From assembly GCF_036322705.1 (NCBI RefSeq), contig NZ_AP027270.1:744001-808000 (forward strand): 64,000 nucleotides of DNA, read 5' to 3'. Below the pieces are notes generated by a model. That model was not told the origin of the DNA, did not search any database, and worked only from the letters and a program-made list of their open reading frames with translations. This stretch comes from Maricaulis maris (GTDB lineage Bacteria; Pseudomonadota; Alphaproteobacteria; Caulobacterales; Maricaulaceae). The stretch's first letter is position 1; each line of letters begins with the position of its first letter. Below are positions 39,451-48,676 of this stretch, in pieces. The position numbers were made by a program, and so were the translations under genes.

Positions 39451-39846
39451 ATGCGAATGGGTATTGCATACGACGATCTGGGGGAAGGCGGTCTCGTCAA
39501 GGTGACCGTGGTTGGCCAGGCCAGCCGCACGGAGCATGCCGTTGCCGAGGAACGGGCCCGCGAAGATATCCGGGTCGGCCGGCTCAAGGCGCTCATCATT
39601 GATGCCTCGGCGGCCGAAGTGCCGGCCAATCCAAGCATCTCACGCGAGATCTGGGAGGACTTCCTCGAGACGCTGGACGGGCGTCCCTTTGCCTATATCG
39701 CGCCGTCCGGGTCTCAAAGTGCGGAGCGCGAGGCCATGATCCGCGAGCTGGTGGAGGAGTGGAGCAGCACGTTCCGCCCGGTCGACTCGGTTGAGGAGGC
39801 CCGGCGCTGGTGCCTTGCCGAGATCAGCGGTCGCGGCACCGGTTGA
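39451..39846 (+). CDS. Hypothetical protein with STAS-like pattern
   Basis: A 131-residue soluble protein, 25 bases after pcm on the same strand. It reads as alternating strands and helices: GGLVKVTVVGQASRTEHAV, VGRLKALIIDASAAEVPAN, GRPFAYIAPSGSQSAERE, and FRPVDSVEEARRWCLAEI at the end. The pattern (buried strand, Ile-Ile-Asp turn, then helix) recalls STAS/SpoIIAA-like proteins of the type often found next to signalling genes, but no family is assigned. Two in-frame ATGs (39451 and 39457) are possible starts and neither has a strong ribosome binding site. Confidence 0.6.
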   Translation: MRMGIAYDDLGEGGLVKVTVVGQASRTEHAVAEERAREDIRVGRLKALIIDASAAEVPANPSISREIWEDFLETLDGRPFAYIAPSGSQSAEREAMIRELVEEWSSTFRPVDSVEEARRWCLAEISGRGTG

Positions 39847-39994
39847 GATTGATATCCCGGGGCGGCGCTATCCGACCCGCACGATCCGGATTAAAAATCC
39901 ATCATGGAGGCATTGGTGCCGTGCATGGATAACCGCCGGTTAAGCCTTCTCTGGCTTGATGGTCGCGCTATTCCTGTCGGAGGTCGAGCCCGAA

Positions 39995-40930
39995 ATGCGT
40001 CGAATGTCCCTGATCTGCCTCGTTGCGGTGGTCAGCGCGAGCCTTGCGGCTTGCGCGTCCAACCCGCGTGAGCCGGCCCGGGTCGACTATCGCAGCTTTG
40101 GCAATGGCGGCTCTTCGACATCGTCATCCCCGTCACGGACACCGCGCCGCGCGGCGGTCAATTGTGGCTCCGGCTATACGGTGCGGACCAATGATACGCT
40201 GTCCGAGATTGCCGAACGCTGCGGCGTCAGCATGTCGGACCTGGCCAGTACAAACGGGCTTAGCGCGCCCTATACCCTGCGTGTGGGGCAGACCATCTCG
40301 ATGCCGCGCCCGCCGGTCCATGTGGTCCAGCGTGGCGAAAACCTCTACCGAATCGGTCTGCGCTATGGCGTGCCCTTCCAGCAGCTCGCCAGTCATAACG
40401 GCATCGGCGCGCCCTATGAGATCGAGGTCGGTCAGCAAATCCGCCTGCCCAACGGGGCCCAGGTCGCCAGTCGCCAGTCCGGTGGCTCCTCACGGGCATC
40501 GACCACGCCGTCGGCCAATACCGATCGCTACAGCCCGCCGCCGGCCGAAGCCGGCGCGCCCAGCTTTGACTGGCCGATCCGCGGCCAGGTGCTGTCGAGC
40601 TTTGGTCGTCGTCCCAATGGCGAACGCAATGACGGTATCAACATCGAGGCACCGTCCGGCGCCGAGGTGCGGGCCGCAGCGCCTGGCCAGGTGGTCTATG
40701 CCGGCAGTGAGCTGGCCGGCTACGGGCAGCTTGTCCTGCTGCGTCACTCCGGCGGCTATGTGACCGCCTATGCCCATAATTCCCGTCTGCTGGTCCGTGA
40801 AGGTGACCAGGTCAGCCGGGGCCAGGTGATCGCCCAGGCCGGTGCGACCGGCACGGTCGACCGCCCCCAGGTGCATTTCGAGATCCGGTCGGGGGTGAAC
40901 CCGGTCGACCCGATGTCCTATCTGCGCTGA
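39995..40930 (+). CDS. nlpD: NlpD-like LysM/LytM lipoprotein (degenerate M23 peptidase)
   Basis: A 311-residue envelope lipoprotein. The signal peptide ends in the lipobox LAAC (VSASLAACAS). Two LysM domains follow (YTVRTNDTLSEIAERCGVSM and HVVQRGENLYRIGLRYGVPF), then a Pro/Ser-rich linker and a C-terminal LytM/M23 domain from about residue 195. Catalytic zinc ligands are not conserved: the first motif reads NDGINIEAPSG instead of H-x-GIDI, and the last is VHFEIR rather than HxH. It therefore resembles E. coli NlpD, a non-enzymatic activator of an amidase. The surE-pcm-nlpD order also matches enterics. A DipM-like role in division is an alternative. Confidence 0.88.
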   Translation: MRRMSLICLVAVVSASLAACASNPREPARVDYRSFGNGGSSTSSSPSRTPRRAAVNCGSGYTVRTNDTLSEIAERCGVSMSDLASTNGLSAPYTLRVGQTISMPRPPVHVVQRGENLYRIGLRYGVPFQQLASHNGIGAPYEIEVGQQIRLPNGAQVASRQSGGSSRASTTPSANTDRYSPPPAEAGAPSFDWPIRGQVLSSFGRRPNGERNDGINIEAPSGAEVRAAAPGQVVYAGSELAGYGQLVLLRHSGGYVTAYAHNSRLLVREGDQVSRGQVIAQAGATGTVDRPQVHFEIRSGVNPVDPMSYLR

Positions 40931-41103
40931 GCCCGGCGCTCGCAAGACGGCCGCTCGAGGCGCGTTTTGTCACGTGTTCCAACAGCCGACCCTTGTTGCA
41001 ACAGGGCCTCGTCCCGATATAGTCCCGCGCATTCGAATTTCCGGGCGTTTTCGCAACAAGGTTGCGTGATACGCCCTCAAGCAGCCGCGGAGCGCGCCTC
41101 TTC

Positions 41104-41433
41104 ATGGAACAGTTTCTTCAGTCCCCGATTCCCATGCTCGTTCTCATGGGCCTGGTCTTCTACTTCCTGCTCATTCGTCCGCAGCAAAAGCGCATGAAGG
41201 AACACAAGGAACTGATCGGCGGCCTCAAGCGCGGCGATGAAGTCATTACCCAGGGCGGCATGATCGGCAAGATCGCCAAGGTCACCGACGAGGAAGTCAC
41301 CCTCGACATCGGTGAGGGCGTGAAGGTCCGTATCGTTCGCGCCACGATTGCTGACGTGAAGGGCCGCACGGCTCCCAAGCCGGCCAATGACGCCAAGAAA
41401 GACGACAAGAAGGACAGCAAGGAAATCGGCTGA
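41104..41433 (+). CDS. yajC: Preprotein translocase subunit YajC
   Basis: A 109-residue single-span membrane protein of the SecDF-YajC complex. The span is IPMLVLMGLVFYFLLIRPQQ, with the family signature FLLIRPQQKRMKEH at its cytosolic end and LKRGDEVITQGGMIGKIAKV after it. The C terminus is a Lys/Asp-rich tail. The ATG at 41104 gives MEQFLQSP. Longer frames upstream lack a ribosome binding site. secD starts 50 bases downstream. Confidence 0.95.
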   Translation: MEQFLQSPIPMLVLMGLVFYFLLIRPQQKRMKEHKELIGGLKRGDEVITQGGMIGKIAKVTDEEVTLDIGEGVKVRIVRATIADVKGRTAPKPANDAKKDDKKDSKEIG

Positions 41434-41483
41434 TCCGATTGACTGCTATCCCTGATCGTCCCTGACAAAGAGGCCGCGCTGCC

Positions 41484-43139
41484 ATGTTGCACTTCGGGCG
41501 TTGGAAACTGCTTTCCATCCTAATCATCACGCTGCTCGGCGTGATGTACACCATCCCCAACTTCGTGCCGGAAACCGACCGGTTCACGATCAACGAGGCG
41601 GATGGCACCGCAACGCCCAAAGGCATCTGGCGCTATATTCCATCGGGGACGATCAATCTTGGTCTCGACCTGCAGGGCGGTTCGCACATCGTCTTCGAGG
41701 TCGACATGGACGAGGTCCGTGACGCACAGCTCGAAGCGCTGGCCTCGGACATCCGGACGACGCTGCGCGAGTCACCGCCCGTGTTGGCGCGCTCTGTCGC
41801 CGTGATCGGTGACGAAGTCGTGGTGCTGATGGTGCGCCCGGAGGAACGCGAGACGGCGCTGGAGCGTATCCGGGGCCTGAACTCTCCAGTGACGACGGGC
41901 GTCGGTCAGGTCGGCCTCGCGAACATGTACGAGATCGACGCTGATCCGTCCGATCTCTCCGCGATCCGTATCGCGGTGACGCCGCAGCAGACCGAGGCGA
42001 TCCGCAATCGTACGCTGGAGCAATCGATCACCGTGATCCGTCGCCGTCTCGACGGTCTCGGCACCACCGATCCGACCATCGCGCGCTCGGGTGACCGCCG
42101 CGTGCTGGTCCAGGTGCCGGGTGCGGACAACCCGCAGGAAATCATCGACCTCGTCGGCACCCAGGCCGCGATGAGCTTTCACATGGTCGACGAGAATGTC
42201 GATCCGGGTCCCAGCGGGCAGGCGCGCACCCCTCCCGGCGTGACCGTCTATGCCATGGCCGATACCGGCGGCACCCAGTGGGTCGCGGTCGAGACCCGTC
42301 AGCGCCTGACCGGTGAAAATCTCAACAGCGCCTATGTGACCTCGCACCCGAACTATATCGGCCCGGTCGTCGGCTTCCGTCTCGACACCCAGGGTGCGCT
42401 GATTTTTGGTGAGCTGACCCGGACCAATCGCGGTCGCCGCTTTGCCATCGTGCTGGACGACGAGGTGATCACGGCGCCGACCATCAACGAGCCGATCCTC
42501 TCCGGATCGGGCGTGATCGGCGGGGGCTATACCTACGAATCGGCCAACCAGCTGGTCATTCTGCTCAATGCCGGTGCGCTTCCGGCCTCGCTGACCCCGG
42601 TCGAACAGCGCGTCGTCACGGCCTCGCTGGGTCGTGACCAGATCGAGAGCGGCGAGCTGGCCGTGGTCATCGGCTTCTCCCTCGTGATCATCTTCATGGT
42701 CGCCATGTACGGCATCTTCGGCCTGTTCTCGACCGCCGCCCTGCTGGTCAATGTCGTGCTCATCCTGGGCGGCCTGTCCGGATTGGGCATGACGCTGACG
42801 CTGCCGGGCATCGCCGGCATCATCCTGACGATCGGTATGGCAGTTGACGCCAACGTCCTGATCTATGAGCGGATCCGAGAGGAAGTCCGCAACAACCGGA
42901 CCCCGGTGCAGGCGATCCAGGCTGGCTATGAGCGAGCGCTGGCGGCGATCCTCGATGCCAACATCACGACCTTCATCGCCGCCGCCGTGCTGTACATGCT
43001 GGGCGCCGGACCGGTCCGCGGCTTCGCGGTCACGCTGGGTATTGGCATTGTCACGTCGGTCTTCACCGCCTTCGTCATCTCCCGCCTGCTGGCGGTTCTC
43101 TGGCTGCGGGCCTTCAAGCCCAAAAAGCTGCCGATTTAA
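41484..43139 (+). CDS. secD: Protein translocase subunit SecD
   Basis: A 551-residue six-span membrane protein that uses the proton-motive force to pull secreted proteins across. The family opening is the span WKLLSILIITLLGVMYTIPN followed by GLDLQGGSHIVFEVD. The periplasmic P1 domain follows, then DQIESGELAVVIGFSLVIIF, and the GMAVDANVLIYERIREE block in transmembrane segment 4-5 carries the essential Asp. Length is shorter than E. coli SecD but normal for alphaproteobacteria. secF follows 15 bases later. Confidence 0.97.
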   Translation: MLHFGRWKLLSILIITLLGVMYTIPNFVPETDRFTINEADGTATPKGIWRYIPSGTINLGLDLQGGSHIVFEVDMDEVRDAQLEALASDIRTTLRESPPVLARSVAVIGDEVVVLMVRPEERETALERIRGLNSPVTTGVGQVGLANMYEIDADPSDLSAIRIAVTPQQTEAIRNRTLEQSITVIRRRLDGLGTTDPTIARSGDRRVLVQVPGADNPQEIIDLVGTQAAMSFHMVDENVDPGPSGQARTPPGVTVYAMADTGGTQWVAVETRQRLTGENLNSAYVTSHPNYIGPVVGFRLDTQGALIFGELTRTNRGRRFAIVLDDEVITAPTINEPILSGSGVIGGGYTYESANQLVILLNAGALPASLTPVEQRVVTASLGRDQIESGELAVVIGFSLVIIFMVAMYGIFGLFSTAALLVNVVLILGGLSGLGMTLTLPGIAGIILTIGMAVDANVLIYERIREEVRNNRTPVQAIQAGYERALAAILDANITTFIAAAVLYMLGAGPVRGFAVTLGIGIVTSVFTAFVISRLLAVLWLRAFKPKKLPI

Positions 43140-43154
43140 GGGGAGGAAACCGAC

Positions 43155-44099
43155 ATGTCCCTTGCACTCGTCAAATTCCTGCCGACCGGCTCGAAGGTTC
43201 CCTTCATCCGGATCCGTTTCATCGCCCTGGCGATCTCCGCCTTCTTCATCGTCTTTTCGATGATCGAGTTCGCGACCGTCGGGATCAATTTCGGCATCGA
43301 CTTCCGCGGTGGTATCCAGACCGAAGTCGAAGCCCCGAACACAACCTCGATCGAGGAATTGCGGACGGCCGCCAATGCGCTCGATCTCGGCGAGGCGCGC
43401 GTCCAGGGTGCCGGTGCCGCCGACGACAGTCATACGACCTATCTCATCTCCCTGCCGCTGCAGGCCGGCGAGGGGCTTGAGGGTGAGGCGGCCCAGAATG
43501 CGGCCCGCATTTCACTTGAGGAGGCGCTCCAGACGAGTTTCCCGGATATCGAATTGCGTGGCACGACCGTGATCGGCGGCGCGGTGTCCGGTGAGCTGAT
43601 CATCACCGGCTTCACCGCCATCGGTGTCGCGCTCTTCCTGATGCTGGTCTACATCTGGTTCCGCTTCGAGTGGCAATACTCGGTCGGCGCCATTGTCGCC
43701 CTGACGCACGATGTCATCGCCACCGTCGGCATGTTCTCGCTGACCCAGATGACGTTCGACCTGGCGACCGTTGCCGCGATCCTGACCATTGTCGGTTACT
43801 CGATGAACGACACCGTCGTGGTTTATGACCGGATCCGCGAGAACCTGCGCAAGTACAAGCGCATGCCGCTGGCCGAAGTGCTCAACCTGTCGATCAATGA
43901 CACGCTGTCGCGCACCATCCTGACCTCGGTGACGACGCTGGTGGCGCTGATCTCGCTCTACCTCATCGGCGGCACCGCCCTGAAGGGCTTTGCCTTCGCG
44001 ATGATCTGGGGCGTCCTGATCGGGACCTTCTCGTCGATCTTCGTCGCTGCGCCGATCCTGCTCTTCACCAATGTCCAGCGTGAAAGCAATGAGAGCTGA
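43155..44099 (+). CDS. secF: Protein translocase subunit SecF
   Basis: A 314-residue partner of SecD. The signature GINFGIDFRGGIQTEVE follows the first span, and the RND-type block VGYSMNDTVVVYDRIRENLR carries the key Asp in the fourth span. Spans lie at about residues 20-40, 145-165, 170-190, 195-215, 245-265 and 275-295. It completes yajC-secD-secF. Ninety-three bases separate it from the PuuD-like gene. Confidence 0.97.
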   Translation: MSLALVKFLPTGSKVPFIRIRFIALAISAFFIVFSMIEFATVGINFGIDFRGGIQTEVEAPNTTSIEELRTAANALDLGEARVQGAGAADDSHTTYLISLPLQAGEGLEGEAAQNAARISLEEALQTSFPDIELRGTTVIGGAVSGELIITGFTAIGVALFLMLVYIWFRFEWQYSVGAIVALTHDVIATVGMFSLTQMTFDLATVAAILTIVGYSMNDTVVVYDRIRENLRKYKRMPLAEVLNLSINDTLSRTILTSVTTLVALISLYLIGGTALKGFAFAMIWGVLIGTFSSIFVAAPILLFTNVQRESNES

Positions 44100-44192
44100 G
44101 CGGGGATAGCCCGAGCCGGACTATCCTGAGACGCGAATTCGCCGTATTTTCCTTCAACTGACAGAGTGATTCTGGCAGATGGGGAGGGAATA

Positions 44193-44801
44193 ATGGCTGC
44201 AATTCTCAGCAATCTACGCACGACGGTAATCGTCTCCTTCGTGCTCGCGGCGATCTATCTGGGCGCCTATGTGATGTCCGGCGCGATCGCGATCGATGGG
44301 GCGTTCTGGCAGGGCTTTGCCCGCTGGACGCATGTGGTCTCGGGCATCATGTGGATCGGTCTGCTCTGGTATTTCAACTTCGTGCAGATTCCGAACATGC
44401 CGAAGATCCCGGACGAGCAGAAGCCGGCGATCGGCAAGGTGATCGCGCCGGCAGCCCTGTTCTGGTTTCGCTGGGGCGCAGCCTTTACCGTGGTCACCGG
44501 TCTCGCGGTGGCCGGCATGCGCGGCTACACGTCCGAAGTGCTGAGCCTCGGCCTTCTGGCTGATACCTACACGCCGCAATACTCCTTCATCGGGATCGGC
44601 ATGTGGCTGGCCATCATCATGGCGGCCAATGTCTGGTTCGTGATCTGGCCCAACCAGAAGATCGCCCTGGGCATGGTCGAGGCCGATGCCGAGGCCAAGC
44701 CGAAGGCGGCGCGCACGGCGATGCTGTTCTCACGCACCAACACGCTGCTGTCCTTCCCGATGCTGATTGCGATGGCCATGGCGCAGACCGTGTTTGGCTA
44801 G
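44193..44801 (+). CDS. Stand-alone PuuD-like (urate oxidase N-terminal) membrane protein
   Basis: A 202-residue membrane protein with about five spans. The block FARWTHVVSGIMWIGLLWYF followed by NFVQIPNMPKIP matches the N-terminal membrane domain of urate hydroxylase PuuD (Urate_ox_N), which anchors a cytochrome c in the full enzyme. The C-terminal cytochrome domain is absent: there is no CxxCH. Stand-alone versions are common in alphaproteobacteria and their role is unknown. The ATG at 44193 has GGGAGG close upstream. The gene follows secF on the same strand and ends before a terminator-like hairpin. Confidence 0.8.
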   Translation: MAAILSNLRTTVIVSFVLAAIYLGAYVMSGAIAIDGAFWQGFARWTHVVSGIMWIGLLWYFNFVQIPNMPKIPDEQKPAIGKVIAPAALFWFRWGAAFTVVTGLAVAGMRGYTSEVLSLGLLADTYTPQYSFIGIGMWLAIIMAANVWFVIWPNQKIALGMVEADAEAKPKAARTAMLFSRTNTLLSFPMLIAMAMAQTVFG

Positions 44802-44835
44802 CACGGGGGCCGACGCCAAACCGCGCTGAAACGTT

Positions 44836-44866
44836 CAGGGCCCGCCGGATCAACCGGCGGGCCCTG
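44836..44866. terminator. Terminator-like hairpin between convergent genes
   Basis: CAGGGCCCGCCGG and CCGGCGGGCCCTG form a perfect 13-bp stem around a five-base loop. It stands between the PuuD-like gene and the convergent serine hydrolase gene. Neither side has a clear T run, so it may work with Rho or as a bidirectional barrier. Confidence 0.6.
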
Positions 44867-44994
44867 TTCACGTTCGGGGGGTACGTGAACATCCGGGCCT
44901 GCGAGGTCAGGGAGGGGTTGCGGCCCGTTTGCCCCTGTCCAACGCAGGGCGGATCGGATTTCCGTCGCGCCCGGTGCAGTTTTTGTTGGTCGCC

Positions 44995-46263
44995 TCAGTC
45001 GAAGGCGAAGCTGGCATACACCATCGGCCGGAAGACACGCAGGGTGCGCGGCTCGGGGCGATACCGGGACGGCTGGATCTGGGTCATGATCACGGCCGCG
45101 GTGCGGGTCTGCGGGCTGACGAAGAAATCGGTATCAAACATCCCGCCCCAGCTCAGATCCCCGGGCACGCCCGCGGCCTGCTGGCCCTCGGCTGGTGGCA
45201 TCACCACGTCCATGCCGAGCGCGAAATTACGGCCCGTCCAGCCATCACCAAGCTGCTCAGCGGTCAGGCGCGGCCGGCTGAACTCGGCAAAGGTCTCGGG
45301 CGCCAGGATCCGGACATCGCCCAGCGTCCCGCCATTGGCGAGCATCATGGCAAAGCGGATATAGTCAGAGGCCGTCGAGACAAGGCCGCCGCCGCCGGAC
45401 GCCCAGCTCGGGTTGGCTTGCTCCGTTTCGACCATATCGCCGCTTTCTGTGTGGACATAGAGCGGCGACATGTCGGCTTCGTCGAAATCGACATAATCGA
45501 AGAAAAAGCCGGTCGAATTCATGCCGAGCGGGGTGAAGATCTCGGTCTCGAGGAAGTCCTCGAACGGCATGCCGGACGCGACTTCGACGACCCTTCCGGC
45601 GACGTCCAGAGAATAGGAATAGATCCAGCGCTGACCCGGATCGGCATAGAGCGGCAGTGTGGAGAGCTGCTGCATGCGGGCTTCCAGATTGCCCTCGCCG
45701 GCATAGAGGGAGGTCTCCAGATAGAGGCGCCCCAGATCGGTCTGGTTCTCGAAGATATAGCCGAGGCCGGAGGTATGGGTGAGCAGGTGCTCGACCGTCA
45801 TCACGGTCGCCGGCGCCCGCGTGGCGATCTCGCCATTCTCATCGGCCATCGGCGAGACGGCGACCCGGATATCGGCGAATTCGGGAATGTAGTCGCTGAC
45901 CGGGTCATCGAGCGAGACCAGCCCGCGCTCGACCAGCATCATCACCGCCACGGCGGTCACCGGCTTGCTCATCGAGGCGATGCGGACCGGGCTGTCCACG
46001 GTGAAGGGGGTTCCGGCTTCGAGATCGATCATCCCGGCCTCGGAGACAAAGGCGATCTGCTCGCCGCGGGCAATGATCGCGGCATAACCCGGCCGGGCGC
46101 CTTCCGCGGCCAGCTGGTCCAGACGGGCATCGAGCGCGTCCAGGGCTGCCGGGTCAAAACCCAGCGCTGCGGGTGTTTCGACTGTCTGAATGTCCTGCGC
46201 ACAGGCGGGCAGGATCGCTGTCGTGGCGAGCGCCAGCGCTGCCAAGGCATGTTTGAACGCCAT
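44995..46263 (-). CDS. Beta-lactamase/esterase family serine hydrolase
   Basis: A 422-residue exported protein of the class C beta-lactamase / penicillin-binding-protein-like family. The N-terminal signal reads FKHALAALALATTAILPACA. The catalytic SxxK motif is RIASMSKPVTAVAVMMLVER. The second motif is WIYSYSLDVAGRVVEVASGM (Tyr-Ser-Tyr), and the C-terminal block WGGMFDTDFFVSP is in place of KTG/HxG. This set fits esterases and D-aminopeptidase-like hydrolases better than true beta-lactamases. The Cys near the signal end could be a lipid attachment site, but the preceding Pro is not typical. Substrate is unknown. Confidence 0.88.
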   Translation of the reverse strand: MAFKHALAALALATTAILPACAQDIQTVETPAALGFDPAALDALDARLDQLAAEGARPGYAAIIARGEQIAFVSEAGMIDLEAGTPFTVDSPVRIASMSKPVTAVAVMMLVERGLVSLDDPVSDYIPEFADIRVAVSPMADENGEIATRAPATVMTVEHLLTHTSGLGYIFENQTDLGRLYLETSLYAGEGNLEARMQQLSTLPLYADPGQRWIYSYSLDVAGRVVEVASGMPFEDFLETEIFTPLGMNSTGFFFDYVDFDEADMSPLYVHTESGDMVETEQANPSWASGGGGLVSTASDYIRFAMMLANGGTLGDVRILAPETFAEFSRPRLTAEQLGDGWTGRNFALGMDVVMPPAEGQQAAGVPGDLSWGGMFDTDFFVSPQTRTAAVIMTQIQPSRYRPEPRTLRVFRPMVYASFAFD

Positions 46264-46336
46264 CTAACCGTCCCCTCGGGATATGTTTATCGACCGAGGG
46301 GAAGGTTAGGGCGTCTGCGTCGTTCTGACGAGGGGC

Positions 46337-46942
46337 TTATTGGGCCGCAGCGAGGTTTTCAGCCGCGAATTCCCAGTTCACCAGATTGTCGAGGAAGCTG
46401 GTGATGTAGTCGGGGCGACGGTTCTGGAAGTCGAGGTAATAGGCGTGCTCCCAGACGTCCATGGTCAGCAGCGGGGTGACCCCCTCTTCGGTCAGCGGCG
46501 TTTCCGCATTCAGCGTCTTGCGGATTTCCAGCTTGCCATTGGCCAGGACGAGCCAGGCCCAGCCGGAGCCGAACTGCGTGGCGCCGGCATCGGCAAAGGC
46601 GGTCTTGAAGGCATCGAGCGACCCGAAGTCACGGTCGATCATCGCGGCCAGGTCACCGGTCGGCGCACCGCCGCCATTGGGACGCATGGACTGCCAGTAG
46701 AAGGTGTGGTTCCAGATCTGGGCGGCATTGTTGAAAATGCCGGCCTTTGAGGCATCGCCTGCGCTCTTCTTGATGACGTCTTCCAGCGACAGCGACGCCA
46801 TGTCGGTGCCCTCGACCAGCCCGTTCAGCTTGCCGACATAGGCATTGTGGTGCTTCCCGTGGTGGAAATCGAGCGTCTGGGAGGAGATATGAGGGGCCAG
46901 CGCATCCTTGGCGTAGGGAAGATCGGGCAAAGTGAAAGCCAT
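46337..46942 (-). CDS. sodB: Superoxide dismutase (Fe/Mn family, probably Fe)
   Basis: A 201-residue enzyme that dismutates superoxide in the cytosol. Metal ligands are visible: His in LDFHHGKHHNAYV, His in IWNHTFYWQSM, and Asp and His in MDVWEHAYYLDF. GATQFGSGWAWLV and the FeSOD-type spacing with SMRPNGGGAPTG favour iron over manganese, but this cannot be settled by sequence. It is divergent from the squalene synthase-like gene (105 bases between starts). There is no signal peptide. Confidence 0.95.
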   Translation of the reverse strand: MAFTLPDLPYAKDALAPHISSQTLDFHHGKHHNAYVGKLNGLVEGTDMASLSLEDVIKKSAGDASKAGIFNNAAQIWNHTFYWQSMRPNGGGAPTGDLAAMIDRDFGSLDAFKTAFADAGATQFGSGWAWLVLANGKLEIRKTLNAETPLTEEGVTPLLTMDVWEHAYYLDFQNRRPDYITSFLDNLVNWEFAAENLAAAQ

Positions 46943-47047
46943 GAGAACCTCTTACAGTGACGTAGACGGAAACAGGGTCGGCCCGGAGGGCCGGTTTGAT
47001 GCCTGCACATATGGTGTCAGTCGCGCTGATGTCCACCGGAGAGACGC

Positions 47048-47869
47048 ATGATGGCCAAGGAAATCGACAGCTTGCTGCACACCGCCGACCCGGATCGCTA
47101 TCTCTGCGCGCTGTTCGCCCAGCCCGATGACCGGGCCGGTCTGCTGGCGCTCTACGGGCTCAATCACGAGCTCGGCAAGGCTGCGGATTCCAGCTCGGAG
47201 AGCCTGATCGGCGAGATGAAGCTGACCTGGTGGCGCGACGCCGTCGCAGACCTCTATGCCGCGACGCCCAAGGTGCGTCGCCACGATGTCACCGAGGGCC
47301 TGGCGCCGCTCACCGACCGCATCCCGTTCGCCGATCTTTCCCCCCTGATCGAGGCTCGCTTCGACGATATCGCCGCCCGGCCTTTCCGGGATCTTGATGA
47401 TGTCCTTGCCTATGTCGATGCCACCTCCGGCCTGCTCGTCCGGCTTGGACTACGCACGGTCGGTGCCGAGGCTTCGCTGCCGGCAGGGATTGCCCTTGCA
47501 GCGGGACGCGCCTGGGGGCTGACCGGTCTCCTGCGGGCCTTCCCGTTGCGGGCGCGGATCGGTCGCGCCCCGGTCGGCGGAGACAGTCTCGGTCAGGTCG
47601 CTGTCACCCCGGCGATGCTGGCGCAGGGTCTCGGCGCCGAGAAGGTGGCGCAGGCGCGCCAGCCGGTGATCGCCGCCGCTCGTGACGCCTGCCGGACCCT
47701 TGCCGGGTTCGGTCCGCTGCCAGCCGAGGCGGTTCCGGCGATGGGCTATTGCCGCCTCGCGGCCTGGCATCTCGGCCGTCTGCCGGACAGCCCCTATGCC
47801 CTCGCGCCGGACATCAATCCGCTCGCCCGGCGCTTGCGACTGACATGGCTGGCATTAAGCGGTCGATAG
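47048..47869 (+). CDS. Squalene/phytoene synthase-family protein, NDUFAF6-like
   Basis: A 273-residue all-alpha protein. The N-terminal block LLALYGLNHELGKAADSSSE, then SLIGEMKLTWWRDAVADLYA, and RPFRDLDDVLAYVDATSG and GYCRLAAWHLGRLP place it in the NDUFAF6/complex I assembly branch of the family. Both Asp-rich motifs that bind diphosphates in true synthases are absent, so prenyl condensation is unlikely. Alphaproteobacterial members are thought to help respiratory complex I assembly; that role is inferred from mitochondria. The ATG has GGAGAG about five bases upstream. Confidence 0.85.
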   Translation: MMAKEIDSLLHTADPDRYLCALFAQPDDRAGLLALYGLNHELGKAADSSSESLIGEMKLTWWRDAVADLYAATPKVRRHDVTEGLAPLTDRIPFADLSPLIEARFDDIAARPFRDLDDVLAYVDATSGLLVRLGLRTVGAEASLPAGIALAAGRAWGLTGLLRAFPLRARIGRAPVGGDSLGQVAVTPAMLAQGLGAEKVAQARQPVIAAARDACRTLAGFGPLPAEAVPAMGYCRLAAWHLGRLPDSPYALAPDINPLARRLRLTWLALSGR

Positions 47870-47935
47870 ACAGTCCCGCCCTCTTGCTTCCGAGGGGCGC
47901 CCGCGTTCAACATGGCGGCAACCAAGGAGACGACC

Positions 47936-48631
47936 ATGCATCACGCGCTGATTACCGGAGCCAATCGCGGACTGGGGCTGGAGCATGCCCGGCAATTGCT
48001 CGACCGCGGCTGGCATATCAGCGCCGCCGTGCGGGATCCGGATGCAGCGACCGAGCTTCGCGCTTTGCCGGTTGGCACGGGCAAGCTGGATATTCACGCC
48101 TATGACGCAGCTGACCCCGAGAGCGCCGAGGCCCTCGCCAAGGTCGTGACGGGGCCGGTCGACCTGCTGTTTGCCAATGCCGGGATGATGGCCCCGGAGA
48201 CACGCAAATTCGGCCGTGCCGCCGGTGCGGCGATGGTGGAAGAGTTCAAGGTCAACACGATCGCGCCGCTGGCGCTGGTCGAGGCCTTTGTCGACCAGGT
48301 CGCCCAGTCCGAGATGAAGGTCATCGCCCTGCAGTCCTCGCGCATGGGCTCGATCCGCGAGAATGGCAGCGGTGCAGCGTACGGCTATCGTGGCTCCAAG
48401 GCCGCGCTCAACGCCATCGGCAAGTCGCTCAGTGTCGATCTCAAGGATCGCGGCATCGTCGTGCTGATCCTGCACCCCGGCTGGGTCAAGACCGACATGG
48501 GCGGCCCCAATGGCCAGCTCACGGTCCAGGAATCGGTGTCCGGCCAGCTCGACCTGATCGCCCGTGCCTATGGCAATCCGGTGATGAGCGGCCGCTTCTA
48601 TCACGTCTCTGGCCAGGACCTGCCCTGGTAG
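47936..48631 (+). CDS. Short-chain dehydrogenase/reductase
   Basis: A 231-residue classical SDR. The NAD(P) motif is ALITGANRGLGLEHARQLL at the N terminus, NAG is in DLLFANAGMMAPE, the catalytic Ser is in VIALQSSRMGS, and Tyr and Lys are in YGYRGSKAALNAIGKS. The substrate is unknown. The start at 47936 has AAGGAG seven bases upstream. An in-frame ATG at 47912 lacks such a site. The gene ends ahead of the convergent trmFO. Confidence 0.9.
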   Translation: MHHALITGANRGLGLEHARQLLDRGWHISAAVRDPDAATELRALPVGTGKLDIHAYDAADPESAEALAKVVTGPVDLLFANAGMMAPETRKFGRAAGAAMVEEFKVNTIAPLALVEAFVDQVAQSEMKVIALQSSRMGSIRENGSGAAYGYRGSKAALNAIGKSLSVDLKDRGIVVLILHPGWVKTDMGGPNGQLTVQESVSGQLDLIARAYGNPVMSGRFYHVSGQDLPW

Positions 48632-48676
48632 TCGGGCAGTATCGTCGCAGGCCCTGGCCCGGAGCTGAGGCCTGGC

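Noticed and set aside
41772-43433. Long open frame on the minus strand across secD and the start of secF
   Set aside because: Antisense to clear SecD/SecF motifs; composition is biased to Arg, Asp and His, as expected of a shadow frame.
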